Assembly: GCA_027943245.1 (NCBI GenBank)
Contig: JANDJZ010000205.1
Span: 1 to 48,563 of the forward strand
Source of the DNA: Acanthamoeba sp. SK_2022b
Taxonomy: Eukaryota > Discosea > Longamoebia > Acanthamoebidae
Length of the DNA: 48,563 nt
Direction: 5' to 3'
The notes under the pieces were generated by a model that ran no database searches, was not told where the DNA came from, and was given only the letters and a program-made list of their open reading frames with translations. A program made the position numbers and the translations under genes. Shown here one piece after another: positions 1-9,112 of the stretch (the stretch's first letter is position 1; the number at the start of each line of letters is the position of its first letter).

Positions 1-1209
1 TGGTGGAGTGACATCGCCATCGCTCATCGAAGAGAAGTCACCCAAGCCGATCACTAGTGCAGGAGAGACCATTGTACGAACTAAGTATCGCGAGTTCCGC
101 CATTGGCGCAACGTCAAGGCACCGCCACCGCCACCGCCACCTGCCGATAAATAGCCATCGCGCCCGTTCTCACCACAGCAACTACTACAGGTCATGAAGG
201 ATGACGAAGACACCGAGGTGCTCAAGATTCGCTCGTCCTGTCGCCAGTTCCGCAAGAAGGCCGAGCAGAACATGGCCGCCGCACAGTGTACATCCGCGCT
301 CTTGCCCTTTGCTGGTGGTCTCTGCTCGGAGTTAAAAACAAAGCTGGTCTGCTGGGTCCGCAGGGAGGAAGCAAAGGTCCAAGAGCGCCGGCAACCTGCG
401 TGCTAACGTCAACCCTCCCGCCTCTCCTCGAATGGGTAGCCGAGACGACTCTCAGCAGTACCCCGCCGTCATGCACACCTCTCCTCGGCCACGCAGAGAC
501 AGGAGCTCGAGCAACGGTACACTCCCAAAGACGGGCATAACAATAGGCAACAGTGCTTACTCTACTGTTGGTGACGCAATGACAAGGAGCATCGCCAGGC
601 GATAAGACCGACAGCAAGAAGTATTTCGTGCTGTCGCTGGACGGCGGCGGTACTCGCTGCATCATGCAAACGGTCATACTCCAGCGTCTTGTCCAAGTGT
701 TTCCCGACTTGCTAAGGTCCGCATTGCAGTCTCAGTCCACCTGCATAACCTCGTAGACTCACCGCTCGCACGCATAAACATGTACGCAACAGCAAGTTCG
801 ACTTGTTTGCTGGAGTGAGCGGTGGATCAATCAATGCGGCGATGCTAGCCACGGGAATCAAGCCGGATCTAATGGCAGAGATCCAGAAGTTCATGGCCCC
901 GGCTGTGTTTGGGAAGGGCAAGCGACAGGCCACCCTCGAGCTCAAGGGCCTCTCCCTTCGCAGAGCCAAGTATTCGGCTGACCCTCTGCTCATCCTCGGC
1001 GAAGAACTCTTCCAGGGTACTCTACGCTTTTGTCCCTGCGTGCACGTTCTTGTGTCTCACCGCCCACTTTCGTTTATTCGTGGCAGGTCAGTCGCTGGCC
1101 CAATGCTCGAGCCGACTCTTGATCGTGTCATTTATGTTGGACAACGAGAAGGACGGTCAAGGGCGCATGTGGGAACCACGAGGTACTGTGAAAACCTACG
1201 TAGAAGACG

Positions 1210-1281
<72 letters not shown>

Positions 1282-2283
1282 CAGTGAGACGATTAACAGG
1301 AAAGCGTGGTGCAGTGTATCATAATGTACCTATGAAGAAGTGCGACGAGGCCGACCAGCTGCCCTTTGCGGTGAAGAAGCGGGATCTCGAGGAGACTCCC
1401 CTATGGGATCACTGTTTGGCCTCTTCCGCCGCCCCGACCTACTTCAAGAGCCACGTATCAACCAACTTCTTCCTTATTCATCATCGCCGGCTTGTTCACC
1501 ATTTTTCCTCACAGAAAAAACATGTGGATGGTGGCGTCGTCTCTAACACCGCCTCCTCGGCGGCGATTGCGTGCCTGATGAGCGACGGCGCGGAACAGCC
1601 GGTCAAGGCTTCGGACCTGCATATACTGAACATCGGTACGGGTCGCATCATGCAGTACCTCGAGGGCGAAGACGACGACCACGACTGGGGCATTATCCAG
1701 TGGGGCCCCAAGCTGCCTGGCCTGCTCTTCGCCGCACACGACAGCTTCGGTACTCCTCTCGACTCTGAGCCGCACACCAAACAGCAATGGCTGACTTACG
1801 GGCCCACGCGCCAACGAACATGAAGGCCACCAATTGAGTGCATCGATATTGGGCAGTCGCTACCATAGGCTGGATCCATTCCTGGAGCGACCGCTGGGCA
1901 TGGACGACGCCTCGTCCCTGCCCGCGTTGATACACCTCGCCCAGACCATCAATCTCGTACGGTCACCCATCGACTTGGCCACTGCGCGTGCTCAGCTGAT
2001 GTACTCGCATTTGTGAGTGCAGGATGACACGATCGAGTGGATCAAGCACCACATCTACGCCGAGACGAAGCCAGCCGGCACGAGCGGCGGCATAAGCAGC
2101 AGCGGTGGCGGGCACAGCACGAAGGGCGGTGGGGCCAAGCCGAAGGGCCTGTTCAAGTTCCCTCACGGAGCTGCCTTGCCGGCCACCATCCCCGCCGGTC
2201 CCGTCAACAGTCCAGGCACGCGCGCCAGCCAGACGTGGGACAACGCTTGGTTCAATGCCCATTCATCCGGCCACGCGACTTGA
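1..2283 (+). CDS. Patatin-like phospholipase, left copy, 5' end outside window
   Basis: Predicted lipid acyl hydrolase (patatin/iPLA2 family, Ser-Asp dyad). Phase-consistent exons: 1-73, 191-285, 440-516, 599-716, 793-1016, 1087-1182, 1300-1454, 1515-1749, 1826-1956, 2023-2283. The oxyanion-loop motif DGGGTR lies in the 599 exon, the nucleophile elbow GVSGG (GxSxG) in the 793 exon, and the catalytic DGG (HVDGGVVSN) in the 1515 exon. The C-terminal tail is Gly/Ser-rich. Two apparent breaks disappear on splicing: the frame change near 1780 lies in intron 1750-1825, and the TGA at 2014 lies in intron 1957-2022. The intron at 1183-1299 carries a (CA)35 tract. The N-terminal PH-like exons seen in the right copy would lie left of the window. 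GET1 follows 45 bp downstream on the same strand. Family assignment is firm; substrate is unknown. Confidence 0.88.
1211..1280. repeat. (CA)35 microsatellite in patatin intron, left arm
   Basis: An uninterrupted 70 bp CA tract inside the intron between exons 1087-1182 and 1300-1454. The right arm has the same tract as TG at 18607-18676, also 70 bp. Confidence 0.97.
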
Positions 2284-2327
2284 CGGAAAATACAAAATAA
2301 AACGAAAACAAAGGCAAAGCAAAAGAG

Positions 2328-3028
2328 ATGGAAACAAAAAAGGTGGCGGAGACGTCTGCAGACAACACCGGAATCGGATGGCATGAGGTAGGCGGTGGTA
2401 CTGCCACACTGATCTTCGTGCTGGTGGTGCTAGGGCAGATTTTTGTGCGCCGCTTCCTTGCCTGGGTACGCCTTCAGATAATTCTATCAACTAGCCATCC
2501 AGATTACAAACAACAAAAGATTCCATCTTATAATTTATCTTTTTCAACAAAAGGCCACTGCGGCCCCAAAGGAGGAGGCGGAACTGGAGACCAAGCTGGC
2601 GGGTTTGCAGCGGGAGGCTCGACGGCTGGACGCGGTGTCCACGTTCGTGCGGTGGTCCAAGGTGCAGCGTCAGATACAGGCGCTCGAAAAGCAGCGCGAC
2701 CGCCTGCGCGCCGAGCGAAGCCGGAAGAGCTCCGTCCTCCTCAACAACCCCATCTCCCTCTTCCTGTTGCGCCAGCTTCTGGCTCAGGTACCCTTCCTCC
2801 CCGCTCTTGGAGACCCTTTCTCCTCCTTACGATGACGTCTAGGTGGTGCTCCCCATGCTGCTGGTGGCCTGGTGGTGGCACACGCCCGTGCTGGTGGCGA
2901 ACGAGTCGACCTTCGGTCCGTGGTTCGTGGCGTCGTGGCTCGCCATCCCCGGCTGGCCGATCGGCACCGTCGGCGTGGTCGCCTGGGTCGCCATCTGCCG
3001 CTCCGTCGCGCGCCTCCTCCCCTGGTAG
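2328..3028 (+). CDS. GET1: GET1/WRB-type tail-anchored protein insertase subunit, left copy
   Basis: Predicted ER-membrane receptor that helps insert tail-anchored proteins delivered by Get3/TRC40. Three exons, 2328-2465, 2554-2787 and 2843-3028, give 185 residues, close to the usual Get1/WRB length. Layout matches the family: a first membrane segment (about residues 25-46), then a charged coiled coil whose core STFVRWSKVQRQIQALEKQ resembles the Get1 helical hairpin that contacts Get3, then a membrane segment at about 108-135 and a third near the C-terminus. Introns begin GTACGC and GTACCC. The partner Get2/CAMLG is not in the window. It lies 45 bp after the patatin gene, same strand. The right-arm copy differs at residue 5 (Lys here, Glu there). 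Named from the coiled-coil pattern and topology. Confidence 0.85.
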
Positions 3029-3308
3029 TTCAGCAGAGGGCTCGACTTGCTCTTTCTCGTCAAACCGAGTTTTGAATGCAGCTGCCCAATCAACCAATGC
3101 CGCTTGTTGGTTGCCCCAGATGCCGTTCACTTCTTTGCTCTGCTCCGCGCGGCGGTCTTTTGCAACAATGACCGAGCCTCAGCAAAAAACGAGTCTTAAG
3201 AGACCACCACAAGCAAGCGTCTACGTTAGATAGTCCATGCAATTACTATACCTCTTCCTCTTCGTCTCCTCCTTATTCCATCGTCGTCGCCTGCGGCCGA
3301 TCCCTACG

Positions 3309-4045
3309 TCACTCCCTCGTCGCGTCGTCATTCCGCTCCGCCGCACCCAGCGGCCTCACTAAGCCCTTCAAGCCCGTGGAGCCGTGCGACTGCGGGACCA
3401 CCTACTGCCGTTGCGGTCTCCAAGTCCCGCAGTGCTCGAGGTATCACCGCCGCCCCTCACTGTGCGCGCGTTCTGGTGCAAGGCCTTGGGCTCACAACTG
3501 TCGACCTCCTCGCGTGCGTGTCGATGACAGGACTACGTGCAGGTGAGCGAGTGGCCACCGCTCCCGCCACACACCATAGGAGGGGAATCCAATTCCAGGG
3601 CATACCTGGCCCCAGTGCTGCGCCATGTCGCAGGCCAGCACCTCCTCGGCACACCAACGGTTCTCGAGTCCCTTCAGGACATGGCAGTAGTGGTCGACCG
3701 CACTACTCGGCCCCCGCGTCATACCAATTCGGTCAGTGTGTGCGTGTGCGACACTCTTGCAACTGGCCAAGCGATGGGCGTACGTGAAGGATGTAGCTGG
3801 AGCAGTACTTGAGGTGGTTCGTCGATTCGACGCGCGAGCCGAATGCGCTGCCGCACTGGAGTGGGCACTTGAACCCGTCCCACGCGGGCCGGGAGCCACG
3901 CGCCCAAATGATGGCAGGTGCACCGGCCGCACACCACGCCCCAGCTGTTTGATTGCACCGCGGGATGTGGCCAACACGTCGGTGGTAAGGTGGCGGTGGG
4001 GCACGGCTCGCCACCTTACCACCGCGAACGTGGGCGGCTCGCGAC
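3309..4045 (-). CDS. Uncharacterised Cys/His-rich gene, left copy (strand and exons uncertain)
   Basis: Minus-strand exons with strongly G/C-ending codons read FKCPLQCGSAFGSRVESTN followed by HLKYC, a C-x3-C..H-x3-C arrangement resembling a C2H2/TRAF-type zinc finger. A second Cys/His block follows (DHYCHVLKGLENRWCAEEVL, then ACDMAQHW) and a short C-terminal exon ending at 3309. Introns are plausible (GTATGC..TAG of 73 bp; GTGAGG..TAG), but the join between the two Cys blocks keeps frame only with an unusual donor. Small non-triplet indels separate the two arm copies in this locus, so one or both may be decaying. Overlapping antisense frames are also open. Convergent with GET1. Function unknown; possibly a nucleic-acid or ubiquitin-pathway zinc-finger protein, which is inference only. 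Confidence 0.4.
3980..4024. repeat. Perfect 16-bp hairpin, left arm
   Basis: CGGTGGTAAGGTGGCG, a 13-nt loop, then its exact reverse complement CGCCACCTTACCACCG. The same hairpin is present in the right arm at 15845-15889. It overlaps the likely 5' splice site (GGTAAGG) of an exon of the Cys/His locus. Confidence 0.9.
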
Positions 4046-4307
4046 GCGTCGATGATGACGAGGATGACGTGCGGGCCAGGGCGGGCGGATCGACGTCGAA
4101 TTGGTTGTTCTTGGTCTGGAGGGCGACGAGCTCCTGGCAGGCGCGCCACGAACTCGTGGCCCTCGCCCATTCTTGCGCCCGTTGGCCCACCCCTTGCCTG
4201 CGCCCCCAATCGCGTCGGACCAACATCTGTAAGTGTTGCATAGCAACCATAGGACGGAGTTGCATAGTAACCACACATGGAGGAGTGGGAGCGGGAGTCC
4301 TCTCCAG

Positions 4308-4590
4308 TGCCCCACAAGAGCGGTGAAGTTGGCTGCGCCGGTCGTGGCGCCATTGGGCTACATCGTCGCATTCAACCTCACACGATCGCAGTACGTGCGA
4401 GTGAGGCCAGGAGACTCCGAATTGCGCTTGTTCTGATCTACTGCCACCCGCGAACCACGTTAGGTGGGAGGAGGCGTGGGTGCGAGAGATCATGGAGAAG
4501 GGCCTCAAGGAGAGCAGTAGCCGGTGGCGCTACGTGACAGCTCTTGGCCAGGCAGCCGACTTCCGTTGGCGAACGTGTCTAGGCGAGTAG
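4308..4590 (+). CDS. Unrecognised exon pair opposing the Cys/His locus, left copy
   Basis: Two phase-compatible exons, 4308-4390 and 4464-4590 (TAG). The first, entered after a GTAAGT..CTCTCCAG intron, reads CPTRAVKLAAPVVAPLGYIV, a hydrophobic stretch; the second is helical and charged (WVREIMEKGLKESSSRWRYV). Third positions are mostly G/C here, supporting plus-strand coding. Upstream exons could not be fixed. In the right arm the intervening intron has lost its donor and two Trp codons have become Arg, so this copy looks the better preserved. No family recognised. Confidence 0.4.
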
Positions 4591-6244
4591 AACCGCGCCA
4601 ACGCGTTGAGTAGATGGTAGTGAGAATCGTAAAACAAATGCACCAAGGCGAGGATACAAATGTATCGTGTGGGCGACATACATGTACCAACTTGGTATTG
4701 ACAAATCTAACAACGTGGGCATGGGAGCGTTCTTACTTGTTCATGAAACCGCCCTCGCCATCCCACGCCTGCCAGTAGCACCTTGGTATGCTGGCTCTGC
4801 CAGTGGTAGAGATAGATGCAGGTCGAGGCTGCGGCTACGATGGCCTGGCTAAGGACAAGCTTCCGCCTCTTGTTCAAACATTCTTGCGATAAGATGTCGT
4901 TTCATCTTATTTTCTTGCGTCATCGGAATTGTTCTGCCAAAACGGCAAGTACAAACAAGGATATTTCCGGAACGATGCCACGAGAATAAGGTAACCACTC
5001 ACTATATTCGTCGCTCCCTGTTAGCAGTATGTGGAATGTTCACGTGCAGTCAGCGGAGTGAGCCTGTATGGTGGTGGCAGGTGAAGGAAGCTTGAAAACT
5101 AGATGAATCCTTCACATGGTTACATTGGAATGCTCCAATGGAACCGCGCCAACACAATGGAAGCTTCCTGAACCTTCTAGGCCAGAGACAAAAGCACTGT
5201 TCAAGCCTCAGTTTTTTACTTTTAACTGCACAAGGCCAACAAGCAGACTGGACAACATTGCTACAGTCTTACCACTTCACCTACCTTTACCACTACACTT
5301 TGCCAGTGTTGAGTATAGAGGATGCCTTCATACAAGCCCAACAACTTTGCTTGATGGTACCCAAGTGCATCAAGTATAGAGGATGTTGTCATACAAGCCC
5401 AACTTACTTCACTTGATGGTACACAGTTAATCTTGTTTTGAGCTTATGAGCAAGAGGTTTCATTCACTCTGGCACAGCTACTTCAGTTCAGGCCAGGGCC
5501 GCCTCCACCTTGTGTGTTGTACATGTGTGCCTCATGGTTGAACTGTGGTGAGAGGTTACCCTCTGAGGTGATTTGTTGCTCTCTCTTCTCCCATTCTGTC
5601 TCTCATGCACACAGAACTACCTGCTCTGAGCGTGGTCACCTCAGTGCGCAAACCACGGCAGTTGTGGTGGTCCTCGGCCTCATGGGTCTCCCCAAGGACC
5701 TGCCTGGCCATCAGGTGGTGCCCCTGCAGGCACACGCAAGGACTTGAAAGAGTGCAGGCCTCTGTTCTCCGTTCTTCTGGAGATGGGGATGGTGTGGGGC
5801 TCAGCCATCCTCTGTGTGTCTATCCACTCCCCCTTGTCTCCTCTTCTTGTTTTCCCTTCATATCGTGCAGGTGGAGGTGGCAGTCGAGCCCTATCAAACT
5901 CTCAGCCCCACAAGCCATTTGTGACATCAAGAAGAACCAGCTGGCCAGTGCCTTCAATCCGCATACAACCAAGCACGAGAGACCACAGCCGACTCACTCC
6001 AACCATGTATCGTTCTACCACTTGAAACGCCAGCATGAGACCGCGGCTGACAACTCATTCCCTTGTCTTTCTGTCGAGCAATACTGGAAGAATACACCTC
6101 TTTTCTTCTTACGCTGCCTTTTCGCGTTGTCAGAGTCAGCCGCCAAGTCTACCACCGGCACGACGCGGCGGAGGTAGGGGAAGACTACCTTCTAGGCTGT
6201 TGGCCTTGAGGGCAGGTTGTCGTTTTATTCTCTGCTTTGCTCAA
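4591..6244. other. Gene-poor stretch, left arm
   Basis: No convincing gene. It holds an imperfect tandem repeat at 5312-5422, a left-only segment of about 230 bp (4779-5007) that contains a small hairpin (GATAAGATG..CATCTTATT), and blocks resembling 45511-45990. A plus-strand frame around 5880-6170 is open in this arm but interrupted by a deletion in the right arm, so it is probably a remnant. Composition is TG/CA-rich like the central spacer. Confidence 0.6.
5312..5422. repeat. Imperfect tandem repeat, period about 61 bp (left arm)
   Basis: Two units, each beginning AGTATAGAGGATG, continuing through CATACAAGCCCAAC and closing with CTTGATGGTAC. The mirrored pair is in the right arm at about 14695-14806. 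Confidence 0.85.
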
Positions 6245-6743
6245 TCAGAACAGCGTGCACAACTGGCAGTCAACTAGTGCGCCTGCCTTCACGCGGTCCC
6301 TGCGCTCGTGGCACCAGAAGAACCTCCCCGAGGCGTACATGGTTGGCGCAACAGACACACACGCGATGCAAAAGTTCCTCTGGCAATTGCGCTGGACGCA
6401 CTTGTGCGTTGCGGGCACGCCTGGATGATTGGCGCAGCTCGGAAAGGGAAAGGGAGATAGTATGGCGGTTTGCTCGTGAGGGTGCTCTTGCAAGCCTACT
6501 ATGATTTTGAGCCGGTCTCCCATCTTTGTCACGCCAAGCTCTCTCAGTTCGGCATGCCCAAGCCTGCCCAAATCTTCCACCGAGATGCCTGGGACGTGGC
6601 AAATGAAACGTTGGTCGGGAACAATAAAATGCAACTTTAAAAACGAGAAGTGCACCTTCTTTCTCCATGCGCTGCGCGTGCTGCGTGGCATCAGCTACAT
6701 CGAGCCCCAGCTCGCACAGCTTATCGCGTAGGGGTTGAGCCAT
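6245..6743 (-). CDS. SAM-domain plus Cys-rich finger protein, left copy
   Basis: Two exons, 6656-6743 and 6245-6588, with a 67 bp intron (GTGCAC..CCCAG), encode 143 residues. Residues about 4-63 read as a SAM domain across the splice junction: LRDKLCELGLDV, then GISVEDLGRLGHAELRELGV and GDRLKIIVGLQEH, matching the SAM pattern of L..LGL, DL..L....L.ELG and G.R..I. A Cys/His cluster follows (CANHPG, CVQRNC, CIAC, FFWCHE, CQLC), resembling a B-box or treble-clef zinc binder. SAM domains usually oligomerise or bind RNA, so a scaffold role is likely but unproven. In this copy one cluster residue, CHEC in the right arm, has become CHER, losing a putative zinc ligand. Divergence between copies is otherwise small. 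Confidence 0.8.
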
Positions 6744-6800
6744 GGTGTTTCTGCCCTGTGCGTTGTGTTTCAGTGTTTCAGTGAGGTATTTGCATCGCTT

Positions 6801-6839
6801 GGCAACGGCCGGTTGGCTGTGAGTTGCTCAATTAACAGT
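6801..6839. other. Micro-inverted segment, left arm
   Basis: This 39 bp piece (starting GGCAACGGCCGGTTGGC) appears at 13299-13337 in the same orientation on the plus strand, although all surrounding arm sequence is inverted. It lies upstream of the SAM-finger gene start. Confidence 0.9.
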
Positions 6840-7040
6840 CCCAGCTAGTTGTGAGAACAGGCAAATCTATTTTTGGATTTATGGTTTGCTGGGCCCTGAT
6901 GTCGGGGTATGCTGGCTGCTCTGCGGTTGCGGCGGTGGCGTCAAGATATTGAGCAATCGGCCCCTTTGCATCTCTCGCGCTGCCACGTCGAAACCGAGAG
7001 AGGAGAGAGAGAGAGAGAGAGGAGAGCGGAAGGAAGAGAC

Positions 7041-7574
7041 TCAGCCATTCGTAGACGCTAAGAGGGAAAGGTGGTAATGCTCTGAACCTTCCTCAAGACC
7101 CAGGTGAAGGGCCCAGTCCTGCAGGGCCTTCTTTCGCTGGGCCAGCATGTCGGGCGGCAGCTGTGCAAACACTACACGGTTGTCCTTGTGAGGCACAGGC
7201 AGGGTGGCAAGCACGTGTGCAGCTGGCGTACGTTCAACGAGCTGATCATCGGTGAGTCCCGATATGTCTACCACTTCGGTGGGGCCTGCTCGCGTGGGCG
7301 TGCCGGGCACCTTTTTTTTAATATTCATTTTATAATATATTTTATTAATATATTTTTGACTTGTATCGGGCTCAAAAAAAAGGAGGGTGGAGACACATAC
7401 GTCGCGGGCAGCGTACGGGGTGTTGCCGTTGTTGGGCCGGGGGGCAGAGTGCTGGGGCCAGGGCTCGGCGGTGTCGGTTTCATCTTCCTCCAGCTTTTCC
7501 TCACTCAACAGCGACAACGCTGCTCTTTGCTGTTCACTGCCCTCTCCTTCACCTCTTCCTTCTGGCGCTTCCAT
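7041..7574 (-). CDS. Uncharacterised acidic protein, left copy
   Basis: Exon 7401-7574 (from ATG at 7574) joins exon 7041-7310 across an AT-rich 90 bp intron (GTATGT..AAAAG), giving 147 residues. The N-terminal part is acidic and Glu/Gln-rich; the C-terminal part (VVDISGLTDDQLVERTPAAH, then a Leu-rich helix MLAQRKKALQDWALHLGLEE) looks globular. The frame stays open upstream to about 7703 and would encode a hydrophobic segment (CVGAIFLGNFLVAQIMLMIC), but no ATG is present there, so that segment may be intron or a missed exon. No family recognised. The right-arm copy carries a two-base insertion that breaks the frame, so this is the intact version. Confidence 0.6.
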   Translation of the reverse strand: MEAPEGRGEGEGSEQQRAALSLLSEEKLEEDETDTAEPWPQHSAPRPNNGNTPYAARDVCVSTLLFFEPDTSQKYINKIYYKMNIKKKVPGTPTRAGPTEVVDISGLTDDQLVERTPAAHVLATLPVPHKDNRVVFAQLPPDMLAQRKKALQDWALHLGLEEGSEHYHLSLLASTNG

Positions 7575-7838
7575 CTTGTGGCCACAAATCATAAGCATGA
7601 TTTGGGCAACAAGAAAATTACCAAGAAATATGGCGCCCACACAGAGGCAAGGTGTCCCTAGGGACTGAATGAAGAGACTCTCCAGCCGATCGGTGGCCTC
7701 CAACCCGCACTCACCGCTTTTTCAGCCAAGTACACGCCGCAATGATAACGCCGTTGTGTTGTTCGTTTGTACAGTAATGTGACTCAGTATTCGGACTCCT
7801 TTATACACTCTGTAGCGTGGATGAACACGTGACGTGCG

Positions 7839-8790
7839 TCAGTAGGCATTCGAATCAGAGTTGTGGTCGAAGGTATTGGCGGCGTTTGGCGAGGCAAAGT
7901 AGTTACCTTCGACGAGCGGTTTGAGGTAGGGATTCTCAAGCGCGGCCGCTATTCGCTCCTTGTCATTGATCTGCTTATTGACTGGCATGATGTCAAGTCG
8001 TTATCAAGTGCGTTAGTGTCAGCTCCAGGAGCACCATTTCGCAAGGCAAGGCTTGAGTACTTTCGTTTTCCGTTCCGTGAGTGCCTGGCGTCACAAAGAT
8101 ATCGATCTGTGCGGAGTGAAAGGACAGGAACCAGGAGCGTGAGCATTCGTCGGCCACGCTCCCATGCGTTGTGCGTTTTGGCAAGGAAGCGAAAGACAAA
8201 CCTTGCACTTCTGTGGGAGGTCTCTCTCGAGCTTTGTTCGTAGACACAGACCAATCAACGTGGCCAAGCTGCACATCGCGTGGCCAGCCAGACATTGAAC
8301 GGCTCAACTGCGAGGCGACCGGGAGGCCTGCGAGAGGGGAGAGGCAACGGCACCTGCAATGCGGCACGGTGGGTGTGAACTTGATCACGATAGTGGCCGA
8401 CCTGCCGTGGTACTCCACGTCTATGCACTCCTCCTGCACCACATTCAGCTGCTCGAGCGTGTACGGATGCTCCGGGTCTGCGTGTAGGACGGTCAGGTGT
8501 GACACATGAAAGCAGGAGAGTGCAGTGATGAGGTAGGCGAACCTTTGATGTCCCGAATCAGATCTTCATGGAAACAAAGAAAGAACAGGAGCGGGGAGGG
8601 GCGATGAAGATCAGCAATAGTCGAGATGGACGGAAATCGCTGCAATCTAAAGATAATCAGTACCATAAACCTCAGCTGCATCTATTCGGTCAGTGATGTC
8701 GGGCACATACGGCAGCGAGCACGTTTTTTTGCGACCAATGTTGACATCATAGATTTTAGGGTTGGGGTTGATGAGATTCGGTTGCATCAT
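7839..8790 (-). CDS. CIAO2B: CIAO2B/MIP18-family cytosolic Fe-S assembly factor, left copy
   Basis: Component of the CIA targeting complex (with CIAO1 and MMS19) that delivers Fe-S clusters to cytosolic and nuclear apoproteins. Six exons, 8664-8790, 8543-8563, 8354-8477, 8202-8268, 8061-8106 and 7839-7981, close in phase to 175 residues, the normal family length. Family signatures are intact: DPEHPYTLEQLNVV, FTPTVPHCSLATLIGLCLR with the conserved reactive Cys, FVTPGTHGTENEINKQINDK, then ERIAAALENPYL near the end. Exon 2 is only 21 bp. The upstream region is shorter than in the right copy by about 92 bp. The coding part is nearly identical to the right copy, with one Thr/Asn change near the C-terminus. 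tRNA-Leu lies 82 bp upstream on the same strand. Confidence 0.95.
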
Positions 8791-8872
8791 GTTCGGAAAA
8801 AGCGGGAAATGAGTTTCCAACGCATACGGCAAACTTCGGTGGCGTGCGTGGCGTGGCCAAAAAAGATAGGAG

Positions 8873-8954
8873 TGAACGGAGTGGGATTTGAACCCACGCA
8901 TCCGAAGATAACAGTGCCTTAAACTGTCGCCTTAGACCGCTCGGCCATCCGTCC
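8873..8954 (-). tRNA. tRNA-Leu (AAG), left copy
   Basis: 82 nt with acceptor stem GGACGGA/TCCGTTC, D-arm TGGCCGAGCGGTCTAAGGC, anticodon loop TTAAGGC (AAG, decoding CUU), a long class II variable arm typical of Leu, and T-arm GGGTTCAAATCCC. A run of six T follows the 3' end on the transcribed strand. No intron. Confidence 0.96.
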
Positions 8955-9041
8955 CTCGCTGCGCGTTACATGATCCAGCTGATTGGGCAAGGCGAGGAGT
9001 GTCGGCATTGGTGCGTACGCGGCGGCGTAAGCAAAAATATT

Positions 9042-9112
9042 GGTTTCACTGGGGTTCGAACCCAGGACCTACTGCGTGTGAGGCAGACGTGATACCACTA
9101 CACCATGAAACC
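9042..9112 (-). tRNA. tRNA-Val (CAC), left copy at palindrome breakpoint
   Basis: 71 nt with acceptor stem GGTTTCA/TGAAACC, anticodon loop CTCACAC (CAC), and T-arm CTGGGTTCGAACCCCAG. A TTTTT terminator lies just downstream (left side). Its 5' end is the exact inner limit of the left arm. Confidence 0.96.

Larger units (their letters stand above)
1..9112. repeat. Left arm of large inverted repeat
   Basis: The reverse complement of this stretch matches 10910-19874 base for base over long runs, with scattered substitutions and indels. Anchors: tRNA-Val 9042-9112 pairs with 10910-10980, tRNA-Leu 8873-8954 with 11068-11149, the CIAO2B start at 8790 with 11324, the SAM gene start at 6743 with 13399, and the GET1 stop at 3028 with 16849. 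Homology ends within one base of the 5' end of tRNA-Val. The outer end is cut by the window edge, so the full arm length is unknown. Confidence 0.97.

Noticed and set aside
1201..1290. His-Thr repeat protein read from the CA tract
   Set aside because: Translation of an intronic microsatellite; flanking exons splice around it.
1750..1825. Frameshift between the patatin exon ending HDSFG and the YHRLDP exon, plus a one-base difference between the arms
   Set aside because: The region is an intron (GTAC..ATGAAG with a CTGAC branch-like site), so the indel is non-coding.
1957..2022. In-frame TGA at 2014 suggesting a truncated or read-through patatin gene
   Set aside because: A GTACGG donor at 1957 and an AG acceptor at 2022 remove it and keep phase 0, and the right arm shows the same arrangement.
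3492..4508. Single 338-codon minus-strand ORF
   Set aside because: Spans several likely introns and mixes frames; only parts have coding-type third positions.
5312..5422. CRISPR-like array
   Set aside because: Only two diverged units without unique spacers, in a eukaryotic context.
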